Positions 44,304 through 52,807 of a stretch of DNA of 64,000 nucleotides are shown here, in pieces (within the stretch, counting starts at the first letter, position 1; every line of letters begins with the position of its first letter). The DNA lies in assembly GCF_003269295.1 (NCBI RefSeq), contig NZ_QLTT01000001.1, forward strand, positions 267,635-331,634, read 5' to 3'. The DNA comes from Lentzea atacamensis (lineage in GTDB: Bacteria > Actinomycetota > Actinomycetes > Mycobacteriales > Pseudonocardiaceae). The notes under the pieces were generated by a model. The model was not told the DNA's origin. It searched no databases and saw only the letters and a program-made list of their open reading frames with translations. The position numbers and the translations under genes are program-made.

Positions 44304-45295
44304 CCACGTTCTCCGGCCGATCCACCCGCGAGCACTTCGAGCACGCCGTGCTGGTCGCCGACTCCGATGACGCCCTCGACCGGCTGCTCGTTCCCGTCCT
44401 GCGCCACCACATCCGCTCCGGTGAGCCCGCGCTGCTCGTGGTCAGCCGGCGCACCGAGCGCATCGTGCGCGACCGCCTCGGTTCCGCCGCCGGCAAGCTG
44501 GGCTGGGGAGATCCCAGCGCGTTCTACCAACGCCTCGGGTTCGTCTACGAGGGGTTCCGCCGCCACCTCGAACAGGAGCACGCGCAGGGCCGCAGCGTGC
44601 ACGTGATCGCCGAGCCGGACTTCACCGCGGACCTGGACCTCCCGGTCGACCGCGCCACCGCCTACCTGGCGTACGAAGCGATCTGCAACGACGTCTGCGC
44701 CGGCTTCGGCTGCCCGGTGACGTGCATCTGGGACAGCCGCCACCACTCCGCCGAGGTCATCGAGTGCGTCCGCAGCGTCCACGCCCACGAGCTGACCGCC
44801 GAAGGCAGGCAGCGCAACAGCACGTTCGTCCGCGCCCGGGAGCATCTGGAATTCCAGACCCACGCGACCATGCCGCCCGCGCCGCGCAGGTTCGACATCG
44901 AGATCACGCTGCACGCTACGGCCGAGCTCGGTCCCAGCCGCGCCGCCGTCCGCGCCTGGGCCGGCTGTCACGGCTTCAGCGCCACCGCGGCGTTCCAGGT
45001 CACCACCGCGGTCAACGAAGTGCTCACCAACGGCCTCGAGCACGGACGGCCACCCGTGCGGCTCCGGGCCTGGCGCCACGGCACCACCCTGGCGGTCCAG
45101 GTGGACGACCACGGCGGCCGCCGCATCCCGCCCGACGCCGGTTACCGGCCACCCCGCCTGGACGGCGCGGGCATCGGCCTCTGGATGACCAGGCAACTCG
45201 CCGACGTCGTGCTCACCAGGACCACCGGCGACGTCACGACGGTGCGGCTGTACTTCCCCCACGCCGTCACCCACCGCAGCTTCGACGATGGGTGA
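44300..45295 (+). CDS. MEDS-domain anti-sigma factor kinase (HATPase_c)
   Basis: A 331-residue protein. Residues about 10-165 form a MEDS sensor (HAVLVADSDDALDRLLVPVL, EPALLVVS, DVCAGFGCPVTCIWD). Residues about 205-325 are an RsbW-like ATPase (AVNEVLTNGLEHG, VDDHGGR, LDGAGIGLWMTRQLAD). This matches actinobacterial sensors that phosphorylate a STAS partner, encoded here just upstream with a GTGA overlap. MEDS domains also occur in DcmR (methanogen/methylotroph sensors). Confidence 0.85.
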   Translation: MTTFSGRSTREHFEHAVLVADSDDALDRLLVPVLRHHIRSGEPALLVVSRRTERIVRDRLGSAAGKLGWGDPSAFYQRLGFVYEGFRRHLEQEHAQGRSVHVIAEPDFTADLDLPVDRATAYLAYEAICNDVCAGFGCPVTCIWDSRHHSAEVIECVRSVHAHELTAEGRQRNSTFVRAREHLEFQTHATMPPAPRRFDIEITLHATAELGPSRAAVRAWAGCHGFSATAAFQVTTAVNEVLTNGLEHGRPPVRLRAWRHGTTLAVQVDDHGGRRIPPDAGYRPPRLDGAGIGLWMTRQLADVVLTRTTGDVTTVRLYFPHAVTHRSFDDG

Positions 45296-45316
45296 CGGCG
45301 ACCGGGTCACGCCAGG

Positions 45317-45991
45317 TCAGCGGACCGCGCGCACACCGTTCTCGAAGAACGCGAGTCGCACCTCGGGGTCCACGGCCCGTTCCGGGTGGTCCATGAGCCC
45401 GAACGACAGTCCGTCCAGACTCGTGATGCCCGCGATGTTCTCGAACGAACCGTCGGGGTTGGAGTCCTTCTCGTAGCGCAGTGCCACGCGGTACTCCGCC
45501 ACCGAAGCCGTGCTGTCCGGGTGGAAACGACCCTCACCGTGCGCACACGGGAAGACGAGGGTCTGACCGCCGAGCCCGGTGAGCCACGGGCTGTCGTTCT
45601 CCTCGTCGACGACGTGCCGCTGGTTCTCCTCGTTGCGGAACGTGCCGGAGCTGTTCACCTTCAGCCCCACCTTGCCGAAGCAGCCACCGCGCACCGCGAT
45701 CTGGAAGCCGTTGCAGATGCCGATCAGCGGACGCGTGCGGCACGCCTCGAACTGGTCAGCCAGGTGGCTGCGCAGCAACGCACCCGCCACGGCACCCGCG
45801 CCGAGGTGGTCGCCGAACGAGAATCCGCCGGGGATGCAGAGGATGTCGGCGTCGTCGAGCCGCTCGTCGCCCGCCAGCAGGTCGGCCGCGAACCTCAGCC
45901 GCGGCGTCGCGCCCACCGCGGCGAACGCCGAGATGGTCTCCTCCTGGCAGTTCGTGCCGGGCAGGTACAGGACGTTGACGGTCGGCTTCAT
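45317..45991 (-). CDS. purQ: Phosphoribosylformylglycinamidine synthase glutaminase subunit PurQ
   Basis: A 224-residue class I glutamine amidotransferase. YLPGTNCQEETI, ICNGFQ with the nucleophilic Cys, and a late HPERAVDPE with the catalytic His are visible. It feeds ammonia from glutamine to PurL for the fourth step of purine synthesis. ATG at 45991 overlaps the purL stop (ATGA), so the two are co-translated. There is no purS gene next to them. Confidence 0.93.
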   Translation of the reverse strand: MKPTVNVLYLPGTNCQEETISAFAAVGATPRLRFAADLLAGDERLDDADILCIPGGFSFGDHLGAGAVAGALLRSHLADQFEACRTRPLIGICNGFQIAVRGGCFGKVGLKVNSSGTFRNEENQRHVVDEENDSPWLTGLGGQTLVFPCAHGEGRFHPDSTASVAEYRVALRYEKDSNPDGSFENIAGITSLDGLSFGLMDHPERAVDPEVRLAFFENGVRAVR

Positions 45992-48768
45992 GCGATCCTC
46001 GCCGTGAACGAGTTGAGCCAGCCGTCACGCGCGGCCGGGGTGAACAGGTCAGTGCCGTCGAGCAGGATGCCGGAGCCGGGCGCGAGCACGCCGAGCACGA
46101 CCGGGTTGAGCTCGGCGGGCAGGCGGTCCACGTCGTCCTGGGCCACCTCGACGACCGCGCCGACGCGGTGCTCGGCGAAGAGCGACTCGGCGGTCGCGGA
46201 CTCCAGCCGCACACCGGTCCCGCTCGCCAGCACGCCCTGGGCGAGCGCCGCCGCGACACCGCCGGCACCGATGCGGGCACCGCTGCGCAACAGGTTCCTG
46301 CTCGCCGCCAGCGCGGCCAGGTAGGTGTCCACATCGGACAGTGCCAGGTCGTCCAGCGCACCGTCCGTCAGGCCGAGCTTGCGCCCGGCGACCGTGCCGA
46401 CCGGCGACGAGGTGGACAGGCCGATGCGGACCAGCGCGTTGCCCGGCGCGGTCCACTGCTCGCGCAGCAGGCCGTCACGGTGGGGCACCTTGCCCAGCGC
46501 GGTCAGGAACACCGCGGGCGGCACGCTGACCAGGCCCTCGTCGGTGTGCACCGAGCCCGCCGACGAGTCCTTGCCCGAGATCAGCGGCACGCCGAAGTGA
46601 CGGACCAGCACGGCCAGCTCGTCGACCATGCCGACCAGCCACTCGCGCCAGTTCTCGGACAGGTGCGGGGTGTAGAAGTTGTCGCACATGCAGACGTCGT
46701 GCACCTCGACGCCGGCGAGCACCTGGCCCGCGAGCAGCGAGCAGAACATCTGGCGCGTCGCGGCGACCGGGTCGGCGTCGAACATCCACGGGTTGAACGC
46801 GGTGTTCAGCACCGCGGCGGCAGGCGAACCCGCGACCGGGGTACCCGCCCAGTAGGCCGTGCGGACCGGGTGTTCGGTGCCGTGGTGCGGGCCGTACCAG
46901 GTGTTGCCCTGGACCGTGGAGTCGTACTGCGAGTCCGCGTAGTGCTGGGACGCCACCTCCGCGTCGGAGACGACCTGCTCCAGCAGCCCGGTGAGCTCGG
47001 CAGGCTCCAGCGACGGCCACGCGGGCGGCGGACCGGACGGGCGTGGCGGCGGGCCCACCTCCTGGCGTTCGACCTCGATGTCCAGCAGCTCGTACGAGAC
47101 GTCGAAGCCGGTCTCGCCCTGGTGCGCGGGCACGGCGTCCGGCGCGGAGGCGATCAGGGCTTCCTCGGTCAGGTCCGGGGCGTGGAACACGTGGTAGCGA
47201 CCCGTGTCCGCGAACCGGCCGATGACCGTCGAGCGGACCATGTGCCGGTCGAGGATCTTCTTCGCCCGCTCCTGGTGCTCCGGCGGCACGGCGAGCAGCA
47301 TGCGTTCCTGCGACTCCGACAACAGGATCCGCCACATCGGCAGCGCCGCGGTCTTCAGCGGCACCAGCGCGGTGTTGATCCACACGCCGCACGCCTCGCC
47401 GATCTCGCCGACAGCGCTGTTCAGGCCCGCGCCACCGACGTCGGTCAGCGCGCTCATGCAGCCCTCTTCGCGCAGCTCGATCAGCGCCTTGCGGAACTTC
47501 ACCTGCTCCAGCGGCGCGCCGATCTGCACCGCGGTCGTGTCCATCGTGGCGCCCGCCGAGCTGGCGGACGCGCCGTGGATGCCCTCGTTGCCGGTCAGAC
47601 CGCCGATCAGCACGACGAAGTCACCCGGCCGCGGCGTGCCGCGCTGCGCCGCCGAGACCGGCAGCAGCCCGATGCTCCCGCCGAGCGCGAACGGCTTGGC
47701 GCGGTACGACGGGTGGAACGTCATGCGCGACGACATCATCGGCACGCCGAACGTGTTGCCGTACTCCTTGATCGCCCGGATCGTCTCGCCGGCGAGCCTG
47801 CGCGCGTCCGGCCTGCCCTTGATCGGCGCCAGCGCCTCGGGCTCGCCGATCGCCGTGTACTCGAAGCTGCCGATCGGGTCGGCGCTGAGGCCGGTGCCGA
47901 GGATGTCGCGCAGCACGCCGCCGAGCTTGGTCAGCTGGCCGAAGTAGCCGGAGATCGCCGACGGGCCGTTGTGCGTCTCCGCCTTGATCGCGATGGCGTG
48001 ACCGTCGTAGAAGTCCCAGACACCCGCGTTGTCGTGGAACATGCTGAGCACGTTCGGGTTCGCGACGTCCTTGGCGGCGTTGATGAGCCTGCCGAGCAGG
48101 CCGCCCAGCGACTTCCACGTGGTGTGGGCGCAGTGGTCGCTCCACCGCGCGTCCAGGGCCTCCAGCAGGACCTCGGTGACGTACTCGTCGCCGAGCGTCT
48201 CCTGGATGTGCCGCACGTGCTTCATCTGGGCGAGCGAGAGGTTGCGGCCGCCGGCCACCCCCAGCTCGGCGAGCGCCTCGTCGTCGAGCCCGCGCAGGTC
48301 GTAGTGCACGGTCGGCTCGTAGTGGCCCTGCGGCACGAGGGTGTCATAGTGCGGTTCCTCGTCGTGCAGCTCTTCGATCGTCGCGTTGAACCGGGTCGAG
48401 GCGACCAGGTCGCGCAGCCGCGGCGACGACGACCGGTAGGTGGTGGCGACCTTTCCCGCACGCGCCTCGACACCGAGCAGCCCGCACACGGTGATGATCG
48501 AGTCGCTCTCGTTGTCGACCACGCCGCGCTTGTAGGCGACCTGCACGTCGCCCTGTGCCAGCGGCTGGTTCACGGTGACCTCGACGTCGAGCTGGTCACC
48601 GAGCACCGCGGCCACGCCGGTCAGCGCCGCCGGTTCCGGGTCGCCCTCGAACTCGACGTAGTAGTCGCGCCACACCTCGAGGTCGTCGAGCTCCCACGAT
48701 CGGCCTAGCTCACGGATGTCGGGCTCCGCGACGCCCGCGGAGCGAACCGAGAACTTGTGGATCAACAA
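45988..48768 (-). CDS. purL: Phosphoribosylformylglycinamidine synthase PurL, large form
   Basis: A 926-residue protein, longer than the usual actinobacterial PurL (about 750 residues). The extra N-terminal part (about residues 1-190) resembles a PurS-like domain plus linker, as in large-chain FGAM synthases, which would explain the lack of a separate purS. Core motifs: ARWSDHCAHTTWKSLGGLL, KAETHNGPSAI, GLTGNEGIHGA and GGVAAALAQGV. Start is TTG at 48768 or 48765 behind AGGAGG. It forms a coupled pair with purQ. The catalytic role is fixed; the N-terminal assignment is less certain. Confidence 0.9.
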   Translation of the reverse strand: MLIHKFSVRSAGVAEPDIRELGRSWELDDLEVWRDYYVEFEGDPEPAALTGVAAVLGDQLDVEVTVNQPLAQGDVQVAYKRGVVDNESDSIITVCGLLGVEARAGKVATTYRSSSPRLRDLVASTRFNATIEELHDEEPHYDTLVPQGHYEPTVHYDLRGLDDEALAELGVAGGRNLSLAQMKHVRHIQETLGDEYVTEVLLEALDARWSDHCAHTTWKSLGGLLGRLINAAKDVANPNVLSMFHDNAGVWDFYDGHAIAIKAETHNGPSAISGYFGQLTKLGGVLRDILGTGLSADPIGSFEYTAIGEPEALAPIKGRPDARRLAGETIRAIKEYGNTFGVPMMSSRMTFHPSYRAKPFALGGSIGLLPVSAAQRGTPRPGDFVVLIGGLTGNEGIHGASASSAGATMDTTAVQIGAPLEQVKFRKALIELREEGCMSALTDVGGAGLNSAVGEIGEACGVWINTALVPLKTAALPMWRILLSESQERMLLAVPPEHQERAKKILDRHMVRSTVIGRFADTGRYHVFHAPDLTEEALIASAPDAVPAHQGETGFDVSYELLDIEVERQEVGPPPRPSGPPPAWPSLEPAELTGLLEQVVSDAEVASQHYADSQYDSTVQGNTWYGPHHGTEHPVRTAYWAGTPVAGSPAAAVLNTAFNPWMFDADPVAATRQMFCSLLAGQVLAGVEVHDVCMCDNFYTPHLSENWREWLVGMVDELAVLVRHFGVPLISGKDSSAGSVHTDEGLVSVPPAVFLTALGKVPHRDGLLREQWTAPGNALVRIGLSTSSPVGTVAGRKLGLTDGALDDLALSDVDTYLAALAASRNLLRSGARIGAGGVAAALAQGVLASGTGVRLESATAESLFAEHRVGAVVEVAQDDVDRLPAELNPVVLGVLAPGSGILLDGTDLFTPAARDGWLNSFTARIA

Positions 48769-48856
48769 TCCTCCTGGAGCTGGGACGGGGGGCGTCGAGA
48801 GACATTGTCCTCAATGGCCCCTCAGCTCGTGAAACCGCCTCCGTCAGGGATTTAAT

Positions 48857-49516
48857 TCAGTCAACACTGAAGTGATTGTGACGATCGGAGATGACGATCT
48901 CGGCCTCGGGGTCGTGGCGCAGTCCTGACGTGCCCGCCACCACGATCGTCGCGCGGTGCCACGGCTGTTCGCGGAGCATGAACGGCAGTTCCTCGGCCAG
49001 CCACGCGGCGACGTGCTCCCGCTGGGCGGCGGAGTCGCCGTCGCGGGCCACCAGCCGGCGGTTCTGCTCGTCCAGGTCGCCCTGGATCCAGATCGAGGCG
49101 TCGAGCCACGGCGCGAGGGCGTCGCGGATGATCCCGGTGCCCTCGACCCACACCACGTCCAACCCGGCCGGGACGCGGATCGCGCCGGGCCGGTCGCGCT
49201 CGATCCAGGCCCGCGGCCGGAACTCCACCGCCTCGCCGCGGTGCAGCGGCCGCAGGACGTGCTCGGCCAGGAGGTCCGCCCAGTCGAAGTACGCGTGGTG
49301 CCAGGCGATGTCGTCGGTGTGCACGACTCCGGACGCGGGCACCATCGCGCGCAGCCGCTCGGCGAGGGTGGACTTCCCGGCGCCGCCGCGCCCGTCGATC
49401 GCGATCACCTGCGGACGTCCGGCGCCGGGTGCCGCCGCCCGCAGTCTCCGCACGACCTCGGACAGCCGCTCGGCCCGCCACCCCGGCGCCTCGGCCTCAC
49501 CCCGGTGCAGGCGCAT
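48857..49516 (-). CDS. Uridine-kinase-like P-loop protein
   Basis: A 219-residue ATPase. Residues 42-50 (GRGGAGKST) are Walker A; TDDIAWHHAYFDWADLL resembles the nucleoside-binding region of uridine kinases. The acceptor is unknown. ATG at 49516 follows directly after the stop of the tetR gene, so both are in one operon. Confidence 0.85.
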   Translation of the reverse strand: MRLHRGEAEAPGWRAERLSEVVRRLRAAAPGAGRPQVIAIDGRGGAGKSTLAERLRAMVPASGVVHTDDIAWHHAYFDWADLLAEHVLRPLHRGEAVEFRPRAWIERDRPGAIRVPAGLDVVWVEGTGIIRDALAPWLDASIWIQGDLDEQNRRLVARDGDSAAQREHVAAWLAEELPFMLREQPWHRATIVVAGTSGLRHDPEAEIVISDRHNHFSVD

Positions 49517-50161
49517 TCAGCCGGCCGTCCGGTATCTGCCGAGCACCATCTGGGCCAGCTCGTCCGCGACCTCGTCCAGCGTCGCGTCGACCCACCCCAC
49601 GACCCAGTCGTGCATGAGCCCGTTGATCGCACCGATGATGGCCGCGGCGGTGATGCGGTAGTTGCCGGGCGGAATCTCGCCGCGCGTGACGGCGTCGGCG
49701 GCCAGCCGGTTGATCAGCTCGACCCAGACGGCCCGGCGTTCGAGGCGCTGGCGGTCCATCCGGGGGCTGACTCCGACGACCTCGACGTAGGCGATGCGGG
49801 CGTGACGCAGATCCGCGCAGGCACCCTTCACGTAGGCGTGCACGGCCAGCGGCAGCATTTCCGCCATGGGCAGGTGCGTGATGCGGGGCAGCGCCTCGGC
49901 GACAGCCTTCGCCGCCACGTCGTTGACGTGCAGGTGCAGGTCGGCCAGCAGGTCTTCCAGGGTGCGGTACTCCTCGTAGAACTGGCGGCTCGACAGTCCC
50001 GCGGCCTTGCACAGGTCACCGAGCCTGGTGCCCCGGTAGCCCGTCCCGGTGCCGAACAGCTCCAGCCCCGCTTCCCGGAACCTCCTGCGCCGCTCGTCAC
50101 GGCGCTCGGCCGCGTCCTTGCCCCCGTAGCGACCCTCCGCCGGGGTGATCCTGCCTGCCAC
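49517..50161 (-). CDS. TetR family repressor
   Basis: A 214-residue repressor. Residues about 20-66 hold the helix-turn-helix (YRGTRLGDLCKAAGLSSRQFYEEYRTLEDLL). GTG at 50161. A 24-bp palindrome in the shared promoter region (50247-50270) is the likely operator for it and the divergent beta-propeller gene. Confidence 0.88.
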   Translation of the reverse strand: MAGRITPAEGRYGGKDAAERRDERRRRFREAGLELFGTGTGYRGTRLGDLCKAAGLSSRQFYEEYRTLEDLLADLHLHVNDVAAKAVAEALPRITHLPMAEMLPLAVHAYVKGACADLRHARIAYVEVVGVSPRMDRQRLERRAVWVELINRLAADAVTRGEIPPGNYRITAAAIIGAINGLMHDWVVGWVDATLDEVADELAQMVLGRYRTAG

Positions 50162-50246
50162 TGTTCCTCCACCGATGATCCGCAGCAGTTTCCTCCACTC
50201 GGTCTTGTGGCGGGCGTCACGTCGAGCCTACTATCCAGTAGCCACG

Positions 50247-50270
50247 ATCTGAACTTGACCAAGTTCAGAT
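50247..50270. promoter_or_regulatory. TetR operator, 24-bp palindrome
   Basis: Two perfect 11-bp arms (ATCTGAACTTG and CAAGTTCAGAT) flank an AC dinucleotide. It lies 86 bases from the tetR start and 52 bases before the propeller gene. Confidence 0.88.
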
Positions 50271-50321
50271 TTCCCTGCGGCATGCCCCTTCCTGAGCGGG
50301 GCCCACTTCAACGGAGAAGCG

Positions 50322-51599
50322 ATGAACGCTAGGACCGACCGTGCCCGGAAAACCCCTGCTGGGAGCGCTCTCTCGCGCCGCCGCCTGACTCACGCCGTCT
50401 TCGCGGCGGCCGTGCTCGCCGCCTGCGTCACCGCCCCGGCGGCCTCCGCGGCGCCGCTGCGCGAGGTGATGTTCGTCGGCAACAACTGGGACGGCACCGC
50501 CGATGTCATCAAGTCCACCGGCGACTTCGCCAGGATCGGCCGCCTCAACGTCATCCCCGACAAGACCCAGCGACTGACCGAGATCTACCTGAACCCGATC
50601 AAGCTCGCGTTCTTCCTCGGCATCCGGCAGGGCCCTGGCGAGGGACACGACCAGTTCGTCGACGACATGTACGCGACCCCCGACGGCACGGCCATGGTCG
50701 TCTCCCGCCCCAGCTTCGCCGACGTCGTCTCCCTCGACCTCGCCACCGGGCAGATCAAGTGGCGCTTCCCGGTGTCCGGCTTCCGCTCCGACCACATGGC
50801 CGTCTCCCCCGACGGCACCAAGGTCGCGGTCTCTGCGTCGACGTCCAACACCGTGCACGTGCTGGACATCAACACCGGCCGGCAGCTCGGCTCGTTCAAG
50901 ACCGGTGACAAGCCGCACGAGAACGTCTTCACCAACGGCGGCAGGTACCTCTGGAACATGTCGATCGGCGAGGTCAACAACAACTTCGACGCGCCGTGGC
51001 AGGACTTCCTCAAGGGCGACCGGCACATCACCGTCGTCGACGCGAACACCTACCAGATCGTCAGGACGATCGACATGCGCGCCAGGCTGGACGCCTTCGG
51101 CCGCAAGGACCTGTCGAACTCGGTGCGGCCCGCGATGTTCAGCCCGGACTACTCGAAGCTGTACTTCCAGGTGTCGTTCTTCAACGGCTTCATCGAGTAC
51201 GACGTCGCCACCGACCAGATCACCAGGGTGAAGACCCTGCCGAAGAACCCGAACACCAGCGACGACCGCACCACCTTCGTCAACGACTCACGCCACCACG
51301 GCCTGTCCATGAACCCCGACGGCAGCAAGCTCTGCGTCGCCGGAACCATGGACGACTACGCCACGGTCGTCGACCGCGGCACCCTCGAGCAGGGCCCGCT
51401 CGTCACGGCCTCCAAGCCCTACTGGGCCACCGTCAGCGGTGACGGCCGCGCGTGCGTGATCTCGGAGAGCGGCTCCGACCAGGTCACCGCGATCGACTTC
51501 GCCACCGGGCAGAAGCTCGTCTCCGTGCCGGTCGGCGACCACCCGCAGCGGGTTCGCATCGCCCGCATCGACGCGAACTGGACCGGATCGACCCGCTGA
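50322..51599 (+). CDS. Secreted YVTN-type beta-propeller protein
   Basis: A 425-residue exported protein with a long signal peptide (RRRLTHAVFAAAVLAACVTA, cleavage about residue 42). Repeats such as DGTAMVVSRPSFADVVSLDL, DGTKVAVSASTSNTVHVLDI and DGRACVISESGSDQVTAIDF are beta-propeller blades of the YVTN type. Role is unknown; such proteins bind ligands or scaffolds outside the cell. It is divergent from the TetR gene and probably under its control. Confidence 0.85.
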   Translation: MNARTDRARKTPAGSALSRRRLTHAVFAAAVLAACVTAPAASAAPLREVMFVGNNWDGTADVIKSTGDFARIGRLNVIPDKTQRLTEIYLNPIKLAFFLGIRQGPGEGHDQFVDDMYATPDGTAMVVSRPSFADVVSLDLATGQIKWRFPVSGFRSDHMAVSPDGTKVAVSASTSNTVHVLDINTGRQLGSFKTGDKPHENVFTNGGRYLWNMSIGEVNNNFDAPWQDFLKGDRHITVVDANTYQIVRTIDMRARLDAFGRKDLSNSVRPAMFSPDYSKLYFQVSFFNGFIEYDVATDQITRVKTLPKNPNTSDDRTTFVNDSRHHGLSMNPDGSKLCVAGTMDDYATVVDRGTLEQGPLVTASKPYWATVSGDGRACVISESGSDQVTAIDFATGQKLVSVPVGDHPQRVRIARIDANWTGSTR

Positions 51600-51611
51600 T
51601 CATCGCCTGTC

Positions 51612-51649
51612 CATCTGGCCGGGATGTGCGCGCACATCCCGGCCAGATG
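51612..51649 (+). terminator. 38-bp perfect palindrome, likely terminator
   Basis: Two 19-base arms (CATCTGGCCGGGATGTGCG and its complement) meet without a loop at 51630/51631. It starts 12 bases after the beta-propeller stop. There is no T-tract, so it may act as an intrinsic-like or Rho-assisted terminator; a cruciform or site function is not excluded. Confidence 0.75.
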
Positions 51650-51772
51650 CTGTTGTGACGTCGTACCTGACCGCCAGATCGAACGCCTTACCGCCCAAGG
51701 ACTCGCGGACACCGTCCACACACGACTGGTGCGGCGCGGTGAATTGAGCACACCGTCCTGACCGGATCACCA

Positions 51773-52264
51773 TCAGTGGTGGTCGTGGTGACCTTCGTGC
51801 GCGTGGCCGCCGTGGTACTGGTGCACCACCGCGTGCCCCTTGCCGCGCGAGATCAGCCACCGGTTGACGGGCACGGTCACCACGAAGGCGACGGCCAGCG
51901 CGAACGCGAGGCTCACCCAGAACAACCAGCTGGCGACGCCCGCCTCCATCGCACCGGGCACCAGCAGCATGACGGCGTTGTCGACGATCTCCATCACGGC
52001 GATCGAGACGGTGTCCGCGGCGAGCGCCACGCCGATCGCCGCCTTCAGCGGCAGGCCCGACTTGAGCACCGGGCGGATGGTCAGCGAGTAGCCGAACAGG
52101 AACGCCAGCGCAATCGCCAGCAGGATCGTGGCGAGGTTCGACCAGCCGAGCGCGGTGCCGATGACCATGCCGAGCACCTCACCGATCGCACAGCCGGTGA
52201 GGCAGTGCAGGGTGGCCGAGACGGCCAGCTTGGTCAGGCTCGCGGGTGCGGCGCCGTGGTTCAT
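51773..52264 (-). CDS. DUF4396 membrane protein with His-rich tail
   Basis: A 163-residue protein with four to five membrane helices (CAIGEVLGMVIGTALGW, ILLAIALAFLFGYSL, WLFWVSLAFALAVAFVV). The C-terminus ends HGGHAHEGHHDHH, a metal-binding tail. DUF4396 proteins are found in copper-related loci. A CsoR-like palindrome at 52292-52308 lies just upstream of the ATG, supporting copper-responsive expression. Confidence 0.85.
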   Translation of the reverse strand: MNHGAAPASLTKLAVSATLHCLTGCAIGEVLGMVIGTALGWSNLATILLAIALAFLFGYSLTIRPVLKSGLPLKAAIGVALAADTVSIAVMEIVDNAVMLLVPGAMEAGVASWLFWVSLAFALAVAFVVTVPVNRWLISRGKGHAVVHQYHGGHAHEGHHDHH

Positions 52265-52291
52265 GTCTCCTCCTTCAGCTCGCGCCGAACC

Positions 52292-52308
52292 ATACCCCTA
52301 GGGGGTAC
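52292..52308. promoter_or_regulatory. CsoR-type operator
   Basis: ATACCCCTAGGGGGTAC has the TACCC...GGGTA palindrome typical of CsoR sites and matches the two sites at 54873 and 54901. It is located 28 bases before the DUF4396 start. Confidence 0.8.
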
Positions 52309-52369
52309 CCGTATCAAGTCCGACCTGAACCGGCCCCGGTGCCGGACCCGTAGGACACGTCGATGGCAT

Positions 52370-52385
52370 CTACTAGGTACGGTAG
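52370..52385. promoter_or_regulatory. BlaI/CopY-like dyad candidate
   Basis: CTACTAGGTACGGTAG has CTAC/GTAG arms and ends four bases before the DUF6153 start. A related 16-mer, CTACTGCCGTTAGTGG, is at 54841-54856 upstream of csoR. A BlaI-type repressor is encoded at 53499. Confidence 0.45.
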
Positions 52386-52389
52386 TTGC

Positions 52390-52749
52390 ATGAGCCACGG
52401 CGCGAAGGTCACGCGGTGGTTGTTGGTGTGCGTTCTGTTCGTCGGCGTCGTGGGGATGCATCACGTCGCGATGAGCGGCGCGATGCCGGCAACCCACGTG
52501 TCGATGCCGGCCGACGCGCACGGAGAACACGAACCCGAGAGCCCGTCGCAGCCGCACGACATGCTGAACATGTGCCTCGCGGTCCTGTCCGCCGTGGTGT
52601 TCGTGCTCCTCGCCTGGTTGCTAACCCGAGTGGTGCCCCTTGCCGCACAGCGCGTCCTGGCGACGCCGGCGTGGCCGCGGGCACCGGGTCGTCCCCCGCC
52701 CGCCGGCGGCAGAGCCCTGCTGAGTGCGGTGTGCGTGCTGAGGTTGTGA
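52390..52749 (+). CDS. DUF6153 family membrane protein
   Basis: A 119-residue protein with two membrane helices (WLLVCVLFVGVVGMHH and LAVLSAVVFVLLAWLL) separated by a Met/His-rich loop (MSGAMPATHVSMPADAHGEH), suited to bind Cu(I). ATG at 52390 lies four bases after a dyad and has no ribosome site, so the message is probably leaderless. It precedes the DUF305 gene on the same strand. Confidence 0.8.
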   Translation: MSHGAKVTRWLLVCVLFVGVVGMHHVAMSGAMPATHVSMPADAHGEHEPESPSQPHDMLNMCLAVLSAVVFVLLAWLLTRVVPLAAQRVLATPAWPRAPGRPPPAGGRALLSAVCVLRL

Positions 52750-52807
52750 TCCGCCCGGTCCACCGGCAGAAATCACCTGACCTCCACAAAGGAAGAAGTC
52801 TCTCCGC

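Noticed and set aside
46168..48708. 846-codon open frame antisense to purL
   Set aside because: High-GC shadow; the composition is low-complexity Arg/Gly/His and the opposite strand encodes a clear PurL.
51650..51772. Protein-like reading DRQIERLTAQGLADTVHT after the palindrome
   Set aside because: Too short, no start or known family; not enough to call a gene or remnant.
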